Shown piece by piece: positions 38,313 through 46,054 of a stretch of DNA of 64,000 bases. Each line of letters starts with the position of its first letter. Positions within the stretch are counted from its first letter, which is position 1. The position numbers were made by a program, and so were the translations under genes. Below the pieces are notes generated by a model. The model was not told the DNA's origin. It searched no databases and was given only the letters and a program-made list of their open reading frames with translations. Origin of the DNA: Pseudomonas poae (GTDB taxonomy: Bacteria > Pseudomonadota > Gammaproteobacteria > Pseudomonadales > Pseudomonadaceae); contig NZ_JYLI01000004.1 in assembly GCF_001439785.1 (NCBI RefSeq), positions 1 to 64,000 of the forward strand, written 5' to 3'.

Positions 38313-38564
38313 ATGAGCCAGGTTGTCGTGTATTCCAGCGATTATTGCCCTTTTTGCATTCGAGCCAAGCAATTGCTTCAGAGCAAGAAAGTGGCCTTCG
38401 ACGAGATCAAGGTCGATGGCAAGCCTCAGGTGCGCGCCGAGATGACCAAGAAGGCTGGCCGCACGTCGGTCCCGCAGATCTGGATCGGCGACACACACAT
38501 CGGTGGTTGCGACGACCTGTTTGCCCTCGAGCGCGGCGGCAAGCTCGATGCGCTGCTCGCCTGA
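38313..38564 (+). CDS. grxC: Glutaredoxin 3 (GrxC)
   Basis: The 83-residue dithiol glutaredoxin has CPFC at 12-15, a variant of the common CPYC, and TSVPQIWIGDTHIGGCDD for glutathione binding. It reduces disulfides and mixed disulfides in the cytoplasm. Confidence 0.97.
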   Translation: MSQVVVYSSDYCPFCIRAKQLLQSKKVAFDEIKVDGKPQVRAEMTKKAGRTSVPQIWIGDTHIGGCDDLFALERGGKLDALLA

Positions 38565-38603
38565 CTCCCAACCCCCTAACGCCCCCAAGATCAAGGATCT
38601 GCG

Positions 38604-39083
38604 ATGACTGACCAACAGAATACCGAAGCAGCAGAAGCCCAAGGCCCACAATTTTCCCTGCAGCGCATCTACGTGCGTGACCTGTCGTTCGAAGCGCCGA
38701 AAAGCCCGGCCATCTTCCGTCAGGAATGGACCCCAAGCGTTGCGCTGGACCTGAACACCCGTCAAAAGGCGCTGGAAGGCGACTTCCATGAAGTCGTGCT
38801 GACCCTGTCGGTCACCGTCAAGAATGGTGAAGAAGTGGCCTTCATCGCTGAAGTGCAACAGGCCGGTATCTTCCTGATCCAGGGCCTGGACGAAGCGTCC
38901 ATGAGCCACACCCTGGGCGCGTTCTGCCCAAACATCCTGTTCCCGTATGCCCGTGAGACCCTGGACAGCCTGGTTACCCGTGGTTCGTTCCCGGCGTTGA
39001 TGCTGGCCCCGGTGAACTTCGATGCGCTGTATGCGCAAGAGCTGCAGCGCATGCAAAGTGAAGGTTCGTCGACCGTTCAGTAA
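38604..39083 (+). CDS. secB: SecB, protein-export chaperone
   Basis: The 159-residue chaperone has the SecB core [16 protein letters not shown], the SecA-contact region and [18 protein letters not shown]. The homotetramer holds preproteins unfolded and hands them to SecA. It is the last gene of the rhodanese-grxC-secB unit. Confidence 0.98.
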   Translation: MTDQQNTEAAEAQGPQFSLQRIYVRDLSFEAPKSPAIFRQEWTPSVALDLNTRQKALEGDFHEVVLTLSVTVKNGEEVAFIAEVQQAGIFLIQGLDEASMSHTLGAFCPNILFPYARETLDSLVTRGSFPALMLAPVNFDALYAQELQRMQSEGSSTVQ

Positions 39084-39101
39084 TCTCGAAGCGGTAAAAA
39101 A

Positions 39102-39221
39102 TGTGGGAGTTGGCTTGTGTGGGCGCTGGCTTGCCTGCGATAGCATCACCGCGGTGTACCTGATACACCTCGGTGCCTGTATCGCGGGCAAGCCCGGCTC
39201 CCACACAAACCCGCTCCCACA
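39102..39221. repeat. Nested REPIN between secB and trmL
   Basis: Outer arms TGTGGGAG and CTCCCACA enclose an inner pair (TGTGGGCGCTGGCTTGCC with GGGCAAGCCCGGCTCCCACA) around GGTGTACC...GGTGCC. It may serve as a bidirectional terminator for the two convergent genes. Confidence 0.8.
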
Positions 39222-39234
39222 TTTGTTTTATGTG

Positions 39235-39690
39235 TCAGTTGAAACCGAGTTGGCGCCAGCCTTCGTAGACCGCCACCGCTACGGTGTTGGACAGGTTCAG
39301 GCTGCGGCAGCCCTCGCGCATCGGCAGACGCAGGCGATGACCCTCGGGCAGCGCGTCGAGCACCTCGGCAGGCAGGCCGCGGCTTTCCGGGCCGAACAGG
39401 AACGCGTCGCCGTCGGCAAAGCTCGCATCATGGAAGGGCCGCGAACCCTTGGTGGTGAACGCGAACAGCCGGGGGTGGCCCAGGCTTTCCAGGCAACTGG
39501 CAAGGTCGGCATGGCGCTTGAGCGTGGCGTATTCGTGGTAGTCCAGCCCGGCGCGGCGCAGGCGCTTGTCGTCCATGTCGAAGCCCAGAGGCTCGATCAA
39601 ATGCAGGTGGCAGCCACTGTTGGCGCACAGCCTGATAACGTTGCCGGTATTCGGCGGAATTTCTGGTTGAAAAAGGATGACGTGAAACAT
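39235..39690 (-). CDS. trmL: TrmL, tRNA (cytidine/uridine-2'-O-)-methyltransferase
   Basis: In this 151-residue SPOUT-family enzyme the knotted SAM site is shown by LFGPESRGLP and SLNLSNTVAVAVYEGWR, and the N-terminus is MFHVILFQPEIPPNTGN. It methylates the wobble nucleotide of certain tRNA-Leu. The ATG at 39690 has GGAG 6 nt upstream; the open frame continues upstream without family similarity. Its start codon overlaps that of the divergent gene. Confidence 0.96.
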   Translation of the reverse strand: MFHVILFQPEIPPNTGNVIRLCANSGCHLHLIEPLGFDMDDKRLRRAGLDYHEYATLKRHADLASCLESLGHPRLFAFTTKGSRPFHDASFADGDAFLFGPESRGLPAEVLDALPEGHRLRLPMREGCRSLNLSNTVAVAVYEGWRQLGFN

Positions 39691-40129
39691 GCACGGCTCC
39701 GAAGGCAAAGATGCGCTGCATTCTACCCCTGAAGACGACCCAAGGCCGAAGCTATTGCCGCGTGTGATGGGCTCTTTGGCGATTGTCGGCTTGATGGTGG
39801 GTTTGATGATTGGTCGCCTCACCATTGCGGATCCCGTCGAGCTGCTGCGGGTGGAGACTGTCGCTGACGGCGTCGTGGTGTGGTTCAACCGCGAGCCCAG
39901 GCTGCATGGCGAACACATCGACGGCACCGTGGCACTGCTGTTCGGTGCGCAGGGCAAATCATCCGGCGGGCAGTTGCAGGTCAATGAAAGTCTGGTGAAC
40001 TGGCGCGTGCGCAAGACCGATGGTGGTCTGCTGCTGAACCTGGTGTCGGCTCGGCCGTTGCGCGGGGACTGGAAGGGCCAGTCGGTCGACGACCGCTGGC
40101 GGTTGGAGATCCATCTCCAGGAGCAATAA
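39689..40129 (+). CDS. Hypothetical single-pass membrane protein (PA5126-like)
   Basis: This 146-residue protein has an acidic N-terminus, one membrane helix at about 27-45 (VMGSLAIVGLMVGLMIGRLT) and a periplasmic beta-rich domain (VETVADGVVVWFNREPRLHG). The ATG at 39689 shares two bases with the opposing trmL start and has AAGGA upstream; an internal ATG at 39767 is a possible alternative. In P. aeruginosa a hypothetical gene occupies the same slot between trmL and ntrC. Function unknown. Confidence 0.8.
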   Translation: MHGSEGKDALHSTPEDDPRPKLLPRVMGSLAIVGLMVGLMIGRLTIADPVELLRVETVADGVVVWFNREPRLHGEHIDGTVALLFGAQGKSSGGQLQVNESLVNWRVRKTDGGLLLNLVSARPLRGDWKGQSVDDRWRLEIHLQEQ

Positions 40130-40249
40130 AAGAGGGAGTTCCCGGCCTGCCTGTACCAGGGCTCCCAAAACGGGGTGAAGCCAGAGGCTTCGGTGTTAAA
40201 GAGGGGATTCTCGGCCTGCCTGTACCAAGGTCCCCGAAACTGGGTAGTA
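40125..40249 (-). ncRNA. nrsZ: NrsZ-like nitrogen-regulated small RNA
   Basis: On the minus strand downstream of ntrC, a sigma-54 promoter is followed by two tandem copies of a stem-loop. Copy one pairs TCCCC (40231-40235) with GGGGA (40203-40207) and copy two pairs CTCCC (40162-40166) with GGGAG (40134-40138). Each carries the loop sequence TGGTACAGGCAGGCC and is followed by TCTTT. The second ends in TCTTTTATT, a terminator-like tail. In P. aeruginosa, NrsZ is an RpoN/NtrC-dependent RNA in the same intergenic position that acts on rhamnolipid genes. Identity is inferred from position, promoter and repeated stem-loops. The 3' end overlaps the stop of the convergent gene by about five bases. 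Confidence 0.7.
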
Positions 40250-40260
40250 CAAGGGTTATT

Positions 40261-40275
40261 GCAGGGCGCGTGCCA
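40261..40275 (-). promoter_or_regulatory. Sigma-54 promoter of the NrsZ-like RNA
   Basis: Read on the minus strand, TGGCACGCGCCCTGC has GG at 40274-40273 and GC at 40262-40261 with N10 between, and TGGCACG is a full consensus -24 element. The predicted start is about 40249. Confidence 0.75.
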
Positions 40276-40314
40276 GAATTTGCATTTTTTGTTAAAAACC
40301 TTTGCTAGAAAGCG

Positions 40315-40345
40315 CAAAGCCCCGGAATACGGGGCTTTGGTGTTT
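40315..40345. terminator. Hairpin downstream of ntrC
   Basis: CAAAGCCCC (40315-40323) pairs with GGGGCTTTG (40331-40339), followed on the plus strand by GTGTTTT. It lies upstream of the small RNA promoter and may end ntrBC transcripts or insulate that promoter. Confidence 0.6.
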
Positions 40346-40478
40346 TGCACGGTTGGTTTTTTTCTGCGATTACCGGATTGTTCTGCGCTGTATCCATGCT
40401 CGATAGCGGTTCAGGTTGCATTGAAGCGGTGCACGCCTTTGAAACCTGCGTGCGAGCGAGTTGTGAAGCACGGGCTTC

Positions 40479-40614
40479 TGTGGCGAGCGGGCTTGCCCCG
40501 CGTTGGGGTGCGAAGCGCCCCCCATTCAAGAACAACGCGGTACACCTGACACTGCCCAGAGCATGGGCTTGGGGCTGCTGCGCAGCCCAACGCGGGACAA
40601 GCCTGCTCGCCACA
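40479..40614. repeat. 136-bp REPIN-like element, copy 1
   Basis: Terminal inverted repeats TGTGGCGAGCGGGCTTG and CAAGCCTGCTCGCCACA enclose CCCCGCGTTGGGGTGCGAAGC on the left and GGGGCTGCTGCGCAGCCC on the right. A second copy of nearly equal length lies at 49654-49788. The rest of 40340-40751 shows no gene. Confidence 0.8.
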
Positions 40615-40703
40615 GGGATGTGGTCGCCCCAAATGGTCGTGCACAGTCAATACTTCAAGGTGACTGTCAGGCTTTAAAATCAACACGTTATTGTAAGTTT
40701 TAT

Positions 40704-40728
40704 AAGAGGGAGCAAGCCCCCTACCACA
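40704..40728. repeat. Degenerate single REP
   Basis: AGAGGGAGCAAGCCCCCTACCACAT matches the REP family with mismatches. It lies just beyond the ntrC stop codon. Confidence 0.6.
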
Positions 40729-40751
40729 TGGGTTTTCAGTGGACCCGAGCT

Positions 40752-42188
40752 TCAGGCGTCATCGCCCTCGTCGTCATCCCCGCCATCCACCTTCATGCCC
40801 AATTCCTTGATCTTGCGCGTCAGGGTATTGCGCCCCCAACCCAGCAACACCGCCGCATCGCGACGACGCCCGGCCGTGTGCTTGAGCGCGGTCTCGATCA
40901 TGATCCGCTCGAACGCCGGCACGGCACTGTCCAACAGGTTCGACTGGCCACGCGCCAGGGCCTGATCGGCCCATTGGCGCAACGCCTGTTCCCAGTTGGT
41001 CACCGGGGCCGAATCCTGCGGCAGGCTCAGCAGCTCCGGCGGCAGGTCGCTGATATGCACTTCGCGCCCGGAGGCCATCACCGTGATCCAGCGGCAGGTG
41101 TTCTCCAGCTGGCGCACGTTACCGGGCCACGGCAGGTTCTTGAGGTATTCCTCGGTCTCGCTTTTGAGCAACTTCGGCTCCACCGCCAGCTCAAGGGCTG
41201 CGCGGCTGAGGAAGTGGCGGGCGAGGGTGGGGATGTCTTCGCGACGGTCCGACATGCGCGGAATATGGATGCGGATCACGTTGAGGCGGTGGAACAGGTC
41301 TTCACGGAATTTACCCGCGTGCACCAGGGTTTCCAGGTTCTGGTGGGTCGCGGCGATAATCCGCACATCGACCTTGACCGGTGTGTGCCCGCCAACCCGG
41401 TAGAACTCGCCGTCCGCCAGTACGCGCAGCAGGCGGGTTTGGGTATCGGCCGGCATGTCGCCGATTTCATCGAGAAACAACGTACCGCCGTCGGCCTGCT
41501 CAAAGCGCCCGCGCCGCAGGTTGGCCGCGCCGGTAAACGCGCCTTTCTCGTGGCCGAACAGCTCGGATTCCATCAGGTCCTTGGGAATGGCGGCCATGTT
41601 CAACGCAATGAACGGCGCCGCTGCCCGTGGACTGTGACGGTGCAGGGCATGGGCCACCAGCTCCTTGCCGGTGCCCGACTCGCCATTGATCAGTACGGTG
41701 ATGTTGGAGTGGCTCAAGCGGCCGATGGCGCGAAACACTTCCTGCATCGCTGGCGCTTCGCCGATGATTTCCGGGGTGCGGGTCAGGGCCGGTGGCGCTT
41801 CCTGATTTTGCTGTTCCTGGGCGTGCTGGTTGGCACGCTTGACCAGCGCCACCGCTTCGTCCACGTCGAACGGCTTGGGCAGGTACTCAAACGCGCCGCC
41901 TTGATAGGAGGCGACAGCGCTGTCCAGGTCCGAATGCGCGGTCATGATGATCACCGGCAGGCGCGGATGCTGCTCGCGAATCCGCGCCAGCAGGTCCAGG
42001 CCACTGGCGCCGGGCATGCGGATGTCGGAGATGATCACGTCGGGCTGCTGGCGCGCCAGGCGGCTCATGACGCCGTCGGCGCTGTCGAAGCTCTGGGTGG
42101 TCATGCCTTCCTGTTGCAAGGCTTTCTCCAGGACCCAGCGGATAGAACGGTCGTCATCGACGATCCAGACAGTTTCACTACGGCTCAT
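40752..42188 (-). CDS. ntrC: NtrC, nitrogen response regulator (sigma-54 activator)
   Basis: In this 478-residue regulator an N-terminal receiver domain with phosphoacceptor Asp55 (ISDIRMPG) is followed by an AAA+ domain with Walker A GESGTGKE, the GAFTGA sigma-54 loop at EKGAFTGAANL, and Walker B LFLDEIGDMP. A C-terminal Fis-type helix-turn-helix (RRDAAVLLGWGRNTLTRKI) completes it. Phosphorylated by NtrB under nitrogen limitation, it activates RpoN promoters such as that of glnA. Its ATG overlaps the ntrB stop by four bases. Confidence 0.98.
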   Translation of the reverse strand: MSRSETVWIVDDDRSIRWVLEKALQQEGMTTQSFDSADGVMSRLARQQPDVIISDIRMPGASGLDLLARIREQHPRLPVIIMTAHSDLDSAVASYQGGAFEYLPKPFDVDEAVALVKRANQHAQEQQNQEAPPALTRTPEIIGEAPAMQEVFRAIGRLSHSNITVLINGESGTGKELVAHALHRHSPRAAAPFIALNMAAIPKDLMESELFGHEKGAFTGAANLRRGRFEQADGGTLFLDEIGDMPADTQTRLLRVLADGEFYRVGGHTPVKVDVRIIAATHQNLETLVHAGKFREDLFHRLNVIRIHIPRMSDRREDIPTLARHFLSRAALELAVEPKLLKSETEEYLKNLPWPGNVRQLENTCRWITVMASGREVHISDLPPELLSLPQDSAPVTNWEQALRQWADQALARGQSNLLDSAVPAFERIMIETALKHTAGRRRDAAVLLGWGRNTLTRKIKELGMKVDGGDDDEGDDA

Positions 42189-43270
42189 GTCGATGGGGCT
42201 CCTTGTTCCAGTGGCAGAAAGATCGAGAACGTGGTGTGGCCGGGATGGCTCTCACATTCGATCAGGCCCTGATGCTGGCTGATGATGTTCTGGGTAATGG
42301 CCAGGCCCAGCCCGGTACCGTCCGGGCGGCCGCTGACCATGGGAAAGAAAATGGTGTCCTGCAGGTCGGCAGGAATGCCCGGGCCGTTGTCGATGATCTC
42401 GACCTTGGTGACCAGGCGATGGCGTATATGGCCGATGGTGAATTGACGCAGCGCGCGGGTGCGCAGGCTGATGCGGCCCAGGCGCAGTTCGTTCTGGCTG
42501 CTGATGGCTTGCATGGCGTTGCGCACGATATTGAGTACCGCCTGGATCATCTGTTCGCGGTCGATCAAGACGTCGGGAATGCTCGGGTCGTAGTCGCGCA
42601 CCAGCGTGATGCAGCCCTGGCTTTCGGCCTCGACCAGTTGGCAGACGCGTTCGAGCACTTCGTGCACGTTGGTCATCGCCAGGGATGGCAGCTTGTTGGA
42701 GCCGAGCATGCGGTCCACCAGGTTGCGCAGGCGGTCGGCCTCTTCAATGATGACGTTGGTGTAGTCCTTGAGATGCTCTTCGGGCAGCTCGCGCGCCAGC
42801 AGCTGTGCCGCGCCGCGAATGCCGCCGAGGGGGTTCTTGATCTCATGGGCCAAGCCGCGCACCAGCATTTTGCTGGTTTCCTGCTTGGACAGCTGTGCCT
42901 CTTCCTTGGTGATGCGCAGCAAGCGATCTCGCGGGTGCACTTCCAGCAGCAGCAGCGTGGCGCCGTTGCTGAGGATGGGGGTTACGGCGTAGTCGACGGT
43001 CAGCGTCTGGCCGGTGAGGGCGGTGAGCATCGCTTCGCGCTTGGTAAACGGGTGTGCCTGTTCTACCGCCTGGCGCAACGAGCTCAGGGCTTCGGCCGAT
43101 TCGGTGAACAATTCGCTGATGAACTGCCCATGGCTGCGCTGGCCGCTGATGGCCAGGAGCATCTCCGCCGCCGGGTTCATGTACTCAAGGCGCAGGTCGG
43201 CATTGAGCAGGATGGTCGCGGTGGTCAGGTTGTCGAGTAACAAACGGTGCAGTGCATCGCTGATGGTCAT
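42185..43270 (-). CDS. ntrB: NtrB, nitrogen-sensing histidine kinase
   Basis: This 361-residue cytoplasmic kinase has an N-terminal PAS domain (LRLEYMNPAAEMLLAISG), an H-box RGLAHEIKNPLGG with the phosphorylated His, an N-box NIVRNAMQA and G-boxes DNGPGIP and GTGLGLAI. PII binding controls its kinase/phosphatase balance. The ATG at 43270 is chosen because the upstream frame lacks PAS-like sequence and runs through promoter elements. Confidence 0.97.
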   Translation of the reverse strand: MTISDALHRLLLDNLTTATILLNADLRLEYMNPAAEMLLAISGQRSHGQFISELFTESAEALSSLRQAVEQAHPFTKREAMLTALTGQTLTVDYAVTPILSNGATLLLLEVHPRDRLLRITKEEAQLSKQETSKMLVRGLAHEIKNPLGGIRGAAQLLARELPEEHLKDYTNVIIEEADRLRNLVDRMLGSNKLPSLAMTNVHEVLERVCQLVEAESQGCITLVRDYDPSIPDVLIDREQMIQAVLNIVRNAMQAISSQNELRLGRISLRTRALRQFTIGHIRHRLVTKVEIIDNGPGIPADLQDTIFFPMVSGRPDGTGLGLAITQNIISQHQGLIECESHPGHTTFSIFLPLEQGAPST

Positions 43271-43327
43271 CGGGACCTCTTTTGGAGCAAGGCGCAGGCT
43301 TGAGGCACACGCTGATACAAGGAAAAT

Positions 43328-43342
43328 GCAAAAACCAAACCA
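43328..43342 (-). promoter_or_regulatory. Possible sigma-54 promoter of ntrBC
   Basis: On the minus strand TGGTTTGGTTTTTGC has correct GG-N10-GC spacing and a good TTTGCA -12 side, but the -24 side departs from TGGCAC. The predicted start is about 43316, 46 nt before ntrB. Confidence 0.4.
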
Positions 43343-43470
43343 AGGCTCCGAAAAGAAGCGCGTAACGCCTGAAATAACGACTTTAGGCGCGAAACTGTGG
43401 CGTTCTGCCAGCTTGAGCGGGAAGTTTCGAACCAAAATGGGATGGGCAGGTGAGTAGGGTGCAGGCTTGC

Positions 43471-43485
43471 GCACTAATATAGTGC
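43471..43485. promoter_or_regulatory. NtrC-type box upstream of ntrB
   Basis: GCACTAATATAGTGC is a perfect GCAC-N7-GTGC dyad, the spacing of the NtrC consensus GCACCAAAATGGTGC. It lies about 200 bp upstream of the ntrB start and suggests autoregulation. Confidence 0.6.
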
Positions 43486-43546
43486 GATTTCTTCAGGTTT
43501 GTTCAGGAAGCTGTCGTACGAGGATGCTGAATGCGTGATAGCTAAA

Positions 43547-43570
43547 TGTGGGAGCGCGCTTGCTCCCACA
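43547..43570. repeat. Single REP hairpin
   Basis: TGTGGGAGC (43547-43555) pairs with GCTCCCACA (43562-43570). It follows the chorismate mutase gene and may terminate it ahead of ntrBC. Confidence 0.8.
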
Positions 43571-43591
43571 CGGTGGATCAGGTTTGCAGGT

Positions 43592-44134
43592 TTAGCCCTT
43601 GTATATGCACAGCTCGGCGGTGGCGCGGATCATCGCCAGTTGGCGCAGCGGGTCATTGAGCGGTTCGTGCACGGCTTCGGCCAGCCATTGCGGGCATTGA
43701 GGGTCGGTGCGTTGAGGGGTGAAATCAGCCAGTTGCTTGAGCAGGCTTTTTTGCAGTTCGTCCAGTTGCGGGCGGATTTGCTTGACCAGGTCCGGGCGCG
43801 GATCGTCAGGCGCCTTGCCCTGGAACTGCCAGTCGGACAAGTGGGTGTACTGCACCAGTTTGTTCGCTTCGATTTGCGCAGAGAAGAATTGCTCTGCGGC
43901 GGCAGGGTCGAGCTTGTAGCTCTGGGCCTGGGCGACAACGCTGGCAATCACTTCCTGCTCGCGTTTCTTGTCTTCCACAGGCTTGTGGCTGTCCCATTTG
44001 CTCAGTGCCACCTGATCGGCAATCTCCAGGCGCTCGGCGATGCTGTTGAGCAGCGGCTCAAGGGTGGGCGGCGCGGCACTGGCAGTGGCGCTGGCGCCGG
44101 CAAACATCAAGGCAAACAAAAATCGTGATTTCAA
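43592..44134 (-). CDS. Periplasmic chorismate mutase, AroQ gamma class
   Basis: This 180-residue protein has a signal peptide (MKSRFLFALMFAGASATASAA) and then the all-helical AroQ core: LLNSIAERLEIADQVALSKW, DKKREQEVIASV, and a C-terminal half with two Cys (DPQCPQWL and ELCIYKG) that can form the disulfide known in secreted *AroQ. It converts chorismate to prephenate in the periplasm, with an unclear purpose. The start codon is TTG, supported by AAGGAG 7 nt upstream. Confidence 0.92.
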   Translation of the reverse strand: MKSRFLFALMFAGASATASAAPPTLEPLLNSIAERLEIADQVALSKWDSHKPVEDKKREQEVIASVVAQAQSYKLDPAAAEQFFSAQIEANKLVQYTHLSDWQFQGKAPDDPRPDLVKQIRPQLDELQKSLLKQLADFTPQRTDPQCPQWLAEAVHEPLNDPLRQLAMIRATAELCIYKG

Positions 44135-44146
44135 CGGTGATCTCCT

Positions 44147-44236
44147 TGTGGGAGGGGACTTGCTCCCGATGGCGGTGGGTCAGGTTATACAGGTATTGCC
44201 TGAAACTCTGCCATCGGCGGCAGGCTCCTTCCCGCA
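44147..44236. repeat. Degenerate REPIN beside the chorismate mutase start
   Basis: TGTGGGAGGGGACTTGCTCCCGAT and ATCGGCGGCAGGCTCCTTCCCGCA are imperfect inverted arms around a 40-bp spacer. One edge abuts the ribosome-binding site of the chorismate mutase gene. Confidence 0.7.
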
Positions 44237-44252
44237 TTCTTCATGCTCGGGC

Positions 44253-44283
44253 AAAAAAAAGACCTCCCGAAGGAGGTCTTTTT
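44253..44283. terminator. Terminator of glnA
   Basis: GACCTCC (44261-44267) pairs with GGAGGTC (44272-44278), loop CGAA. It is flanked by an A-run and a T-run, so it works in both directions and follows glnA by about 30 bp. Confidence 0.93.
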
Positions 44284-44313
44284 CATCACGCCACCTTAAG
44301 CGGCGCTACCGGA

Positions 44314-45720
44314 TCAGCAGCTGTAGTACAGCTCGTATTCCAGTGGGTGTACGAAGGTGCGAACCTTGATTTCTTCAGCGCTCTTGAGCTCGATGTAGGC
44401 ATCGATGAAGTCGTCGCTGAACACGCCGCCTTTGGTCAGGAACGAACGGCCCTTGTCCAGCTCTTCCAGGGCCTCTTTCAGGCTGCCACACACCTGTGGA
44501 ATTTCCTTGGCCTCTTCAGGCGGCAGGTCGTACAGGTTTTTGTCGGCGGCGTCGCCAGGGTGGATCTTGTTCTGGATACCGTCCAGGCCAGCCATGACCA
44601 AGGCAGCGAAGGCCAGGTACGGGTTGGCAGCCGGATCCGGGAAGCGGGCTTCGATGCGACGAGCGCGCGGGCTGGACACGTAAGGAATACGGATCGAAGC
44701 GGAGCGGTTGCGCGCCGAGTAGGCCAGCATCACTGGCGCTTCAAAACCTGGGACCAGACGCTTGTAGGAGTTGGTCGACGGGTTGGTGAAGCCGTTCAGG
44801 GCCTTACCGTGCTTGATGATACCGCCGATGAAGTACAGGGCAGTGTCGGACAGGCCGGCATAGCCTTCGCCAGCGAAGGTGTTCTTGCCATCTTTGGCGA
44901 TGGACAGGTGAACGTGCATGCCCGAACCGTTATCGCCGTACAGAGGCTTGGGCATGAAGGTCGCGGTACGACCGTAGGCAACGGCGGTGTTGTGTACGCA
45001 GTACTTGAGGGTCTGAACTTCGTCAGCCTTGGCAACCAGGGTGTTGAACTTCACACCGATTTCGTTCTGGCCGGCAGTGGCCACTTCGTGGTGATGCACT
45101 TCGATGACCAGGCCCATGTCTTCCATGGCGTTGCACATGGAGGTACGGATTTCGTGGTCGTGGTCGAACGGTGGCACCGGGAAGTAGCCGCCTTTGATGC
45201 CTGGACGGTGGCCGTGGTTGCCGCCTTCCACGTCCTGGTCGGACATCCAGGAGCCTTGTTCGGAGTAGATCTTGAACATGGAGCCGGAGATGTCGGATTT
45301 GAACTTCACTTGATCGAAGATGAAGAACTCTGGCTCGGGGCCCACGAATACGGTGTCACCGATACCGGTCGACTTCAGGTATTCCTCGGCACGCTTGGCG
45401 ATCGCACGTGGGTCGCGGTCATAGCCCTGCATGGTCGAAGGCTCGATCACGTCGCACACCAGGATCAGAGTAGGCTCTTCGGTGAACGGGTCGAGGACGG
45501 CAGTGGTGTCGTCCGGCATCAGGATCATGTCGGAGGCTTCGATGCCTTTCCAGCCGGCAATGGAGGAACCGTCGAACATTTTGCCTTCTTCGAAGAACGC
45601 ATCATCCAGCGCATCGCGAGCCGGCATGGTCACGTGATGCTGAGTGCCTTTTGTGTCCGTGAAGCGCAGATCAATCCATTTAACGTCATGATCTTTGATG
45701 AGTTGAACCGACTTCGACAT
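44314..45720 (-). CDS. glnA: Glutamine synthetase type I
   Basis: The 468 residues begin with [20 protein letters not shown]. The GS signature [17 protein letters not shown] and ATP-binding [16 protein letters not shown] are present, and the adenylylation tyrosine falls exactly at residue 397 in KNLYDLPPE, so activity is under GlnE control. It assimilates ammonia into glutamine as a dodecamer. The ATG at 45720 follows GGAGGACACC; the 29 extra upstream codons in the open frame are leader sequence. Confidence 0.98.
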   Translation of the reverse strand: MSKSVQLIKDHDVKWIDLRFTDTKGTQHHVTMPARDALDDAFFEEGKMFDGSSIAGWKGIEASDMILMPDDTTAVLDPFTEEPTLILVCDVIEPSTMQGYDRDPRAIAKRAEEYLKSTGIGDTVFVGPEPEFFIFDQVKFKSDISGSMFKIYSEQGSWMSDQDVEGGNHGHRPGIKGGYFPVPPFDHDHEIRTSMCNAMEDMGLVIEVHHHEVATAGQNEIGVKFNTLVAKADEVQTLKYCVHNTAVAYGRTATFMPKPLYGDNGSGMHVHLSIAKDGKNTFAGEGYAGLSDTALYFIGGIIKHGKALNGFTNPSTNSYKRLVPGFEAPVMLAYSARNRSASIRIPYVSSPRARRIEARFPDPAANPYLAFAALVMAGLDGIQNKIHPGDAADKNLYDLPPEEAKEIPQVCGSLKEALEELDKGRSFLTKGGVFSDDFIDAYIELKSAEEIKVRTFVHPLEYELYYSC

Positions 45721-45823
45721 GGTGTCCTCCGGGTGGCTTCGGGCTGGGGTAGTGGAGTTAGCCCTTAGAATGTTGGTGATGCCGGCGCGGATAGTCCGCC
45801 ATGGCAACCTGCCTCACAAGAGA

Positions 45824-45838
45824 GCAAATTGCATGCCA
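45824..45838 (-). promoter_or_regulatory. Sigma-54 promoter of glnA
   Basis: On the minus strand TGGCATGCAATTTGC has GG at 45837-45836 and GC at 45825-45824 (N10). The predicted start is about 45812, giving a leader of about 92 nt. Confidence 0.8.
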
Positions 45839-45911
45839 GTGCGCCAACATGGGATTTATGCTCCAAATGCGACCCTATAAAGGTGCATAGCGACAAATGC
45901 CGCAAAGCGGC

Positions 45912-45957
45912 GCACCTCAATGTAGCGTTGCGAGCTGCAAATGCACGCATTTAGTGC
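45912..45957. promoter_or_regulatory. Two NtrC boxes upstream of glnA
   Basis: GCACGCATTTAGTGC (45943-45957) is a full GCAC-N7-GTGC dyad and GCACCTCAATGTAGC (45912-45926) matches 11 of 15 consensus bases. Their centres fall at about -138 and -107 from the predicted start, 31 bp apart, close to the -140 and -108 enhancers of E. coli glnAp2. Confidence 0.65.
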
Positions 45958-45983
45958 GCGATAAGTGCGTTGCATATTAACTG

Positions 45984-46012
45984 GTTAAACCTTGAGCGAT
46001 TTCCGCTATAAT
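45984..46012 (+). promoter_or_regulatory. Sigma-70 promoter of thiI
   Basis: TATAAT at 46007-46012 with a weak GTTAAA -35 at 45984-45989 (17-bp spacer) lies about 43 bp before the thiI start. No TPP riboswitch is seen. Confidence 0.5.
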
Positions 46013-46054
46013 CCGCGCCCCCCTTTTTCAGCAGGCCCGGCACGCGCTGTTTCC

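Noticed and set aside
40503..42272. 589-codon plus-strand frame over ntrC
   Set aside because: It starts inside a REPIN-like element and is antisense to full-length NtrC.
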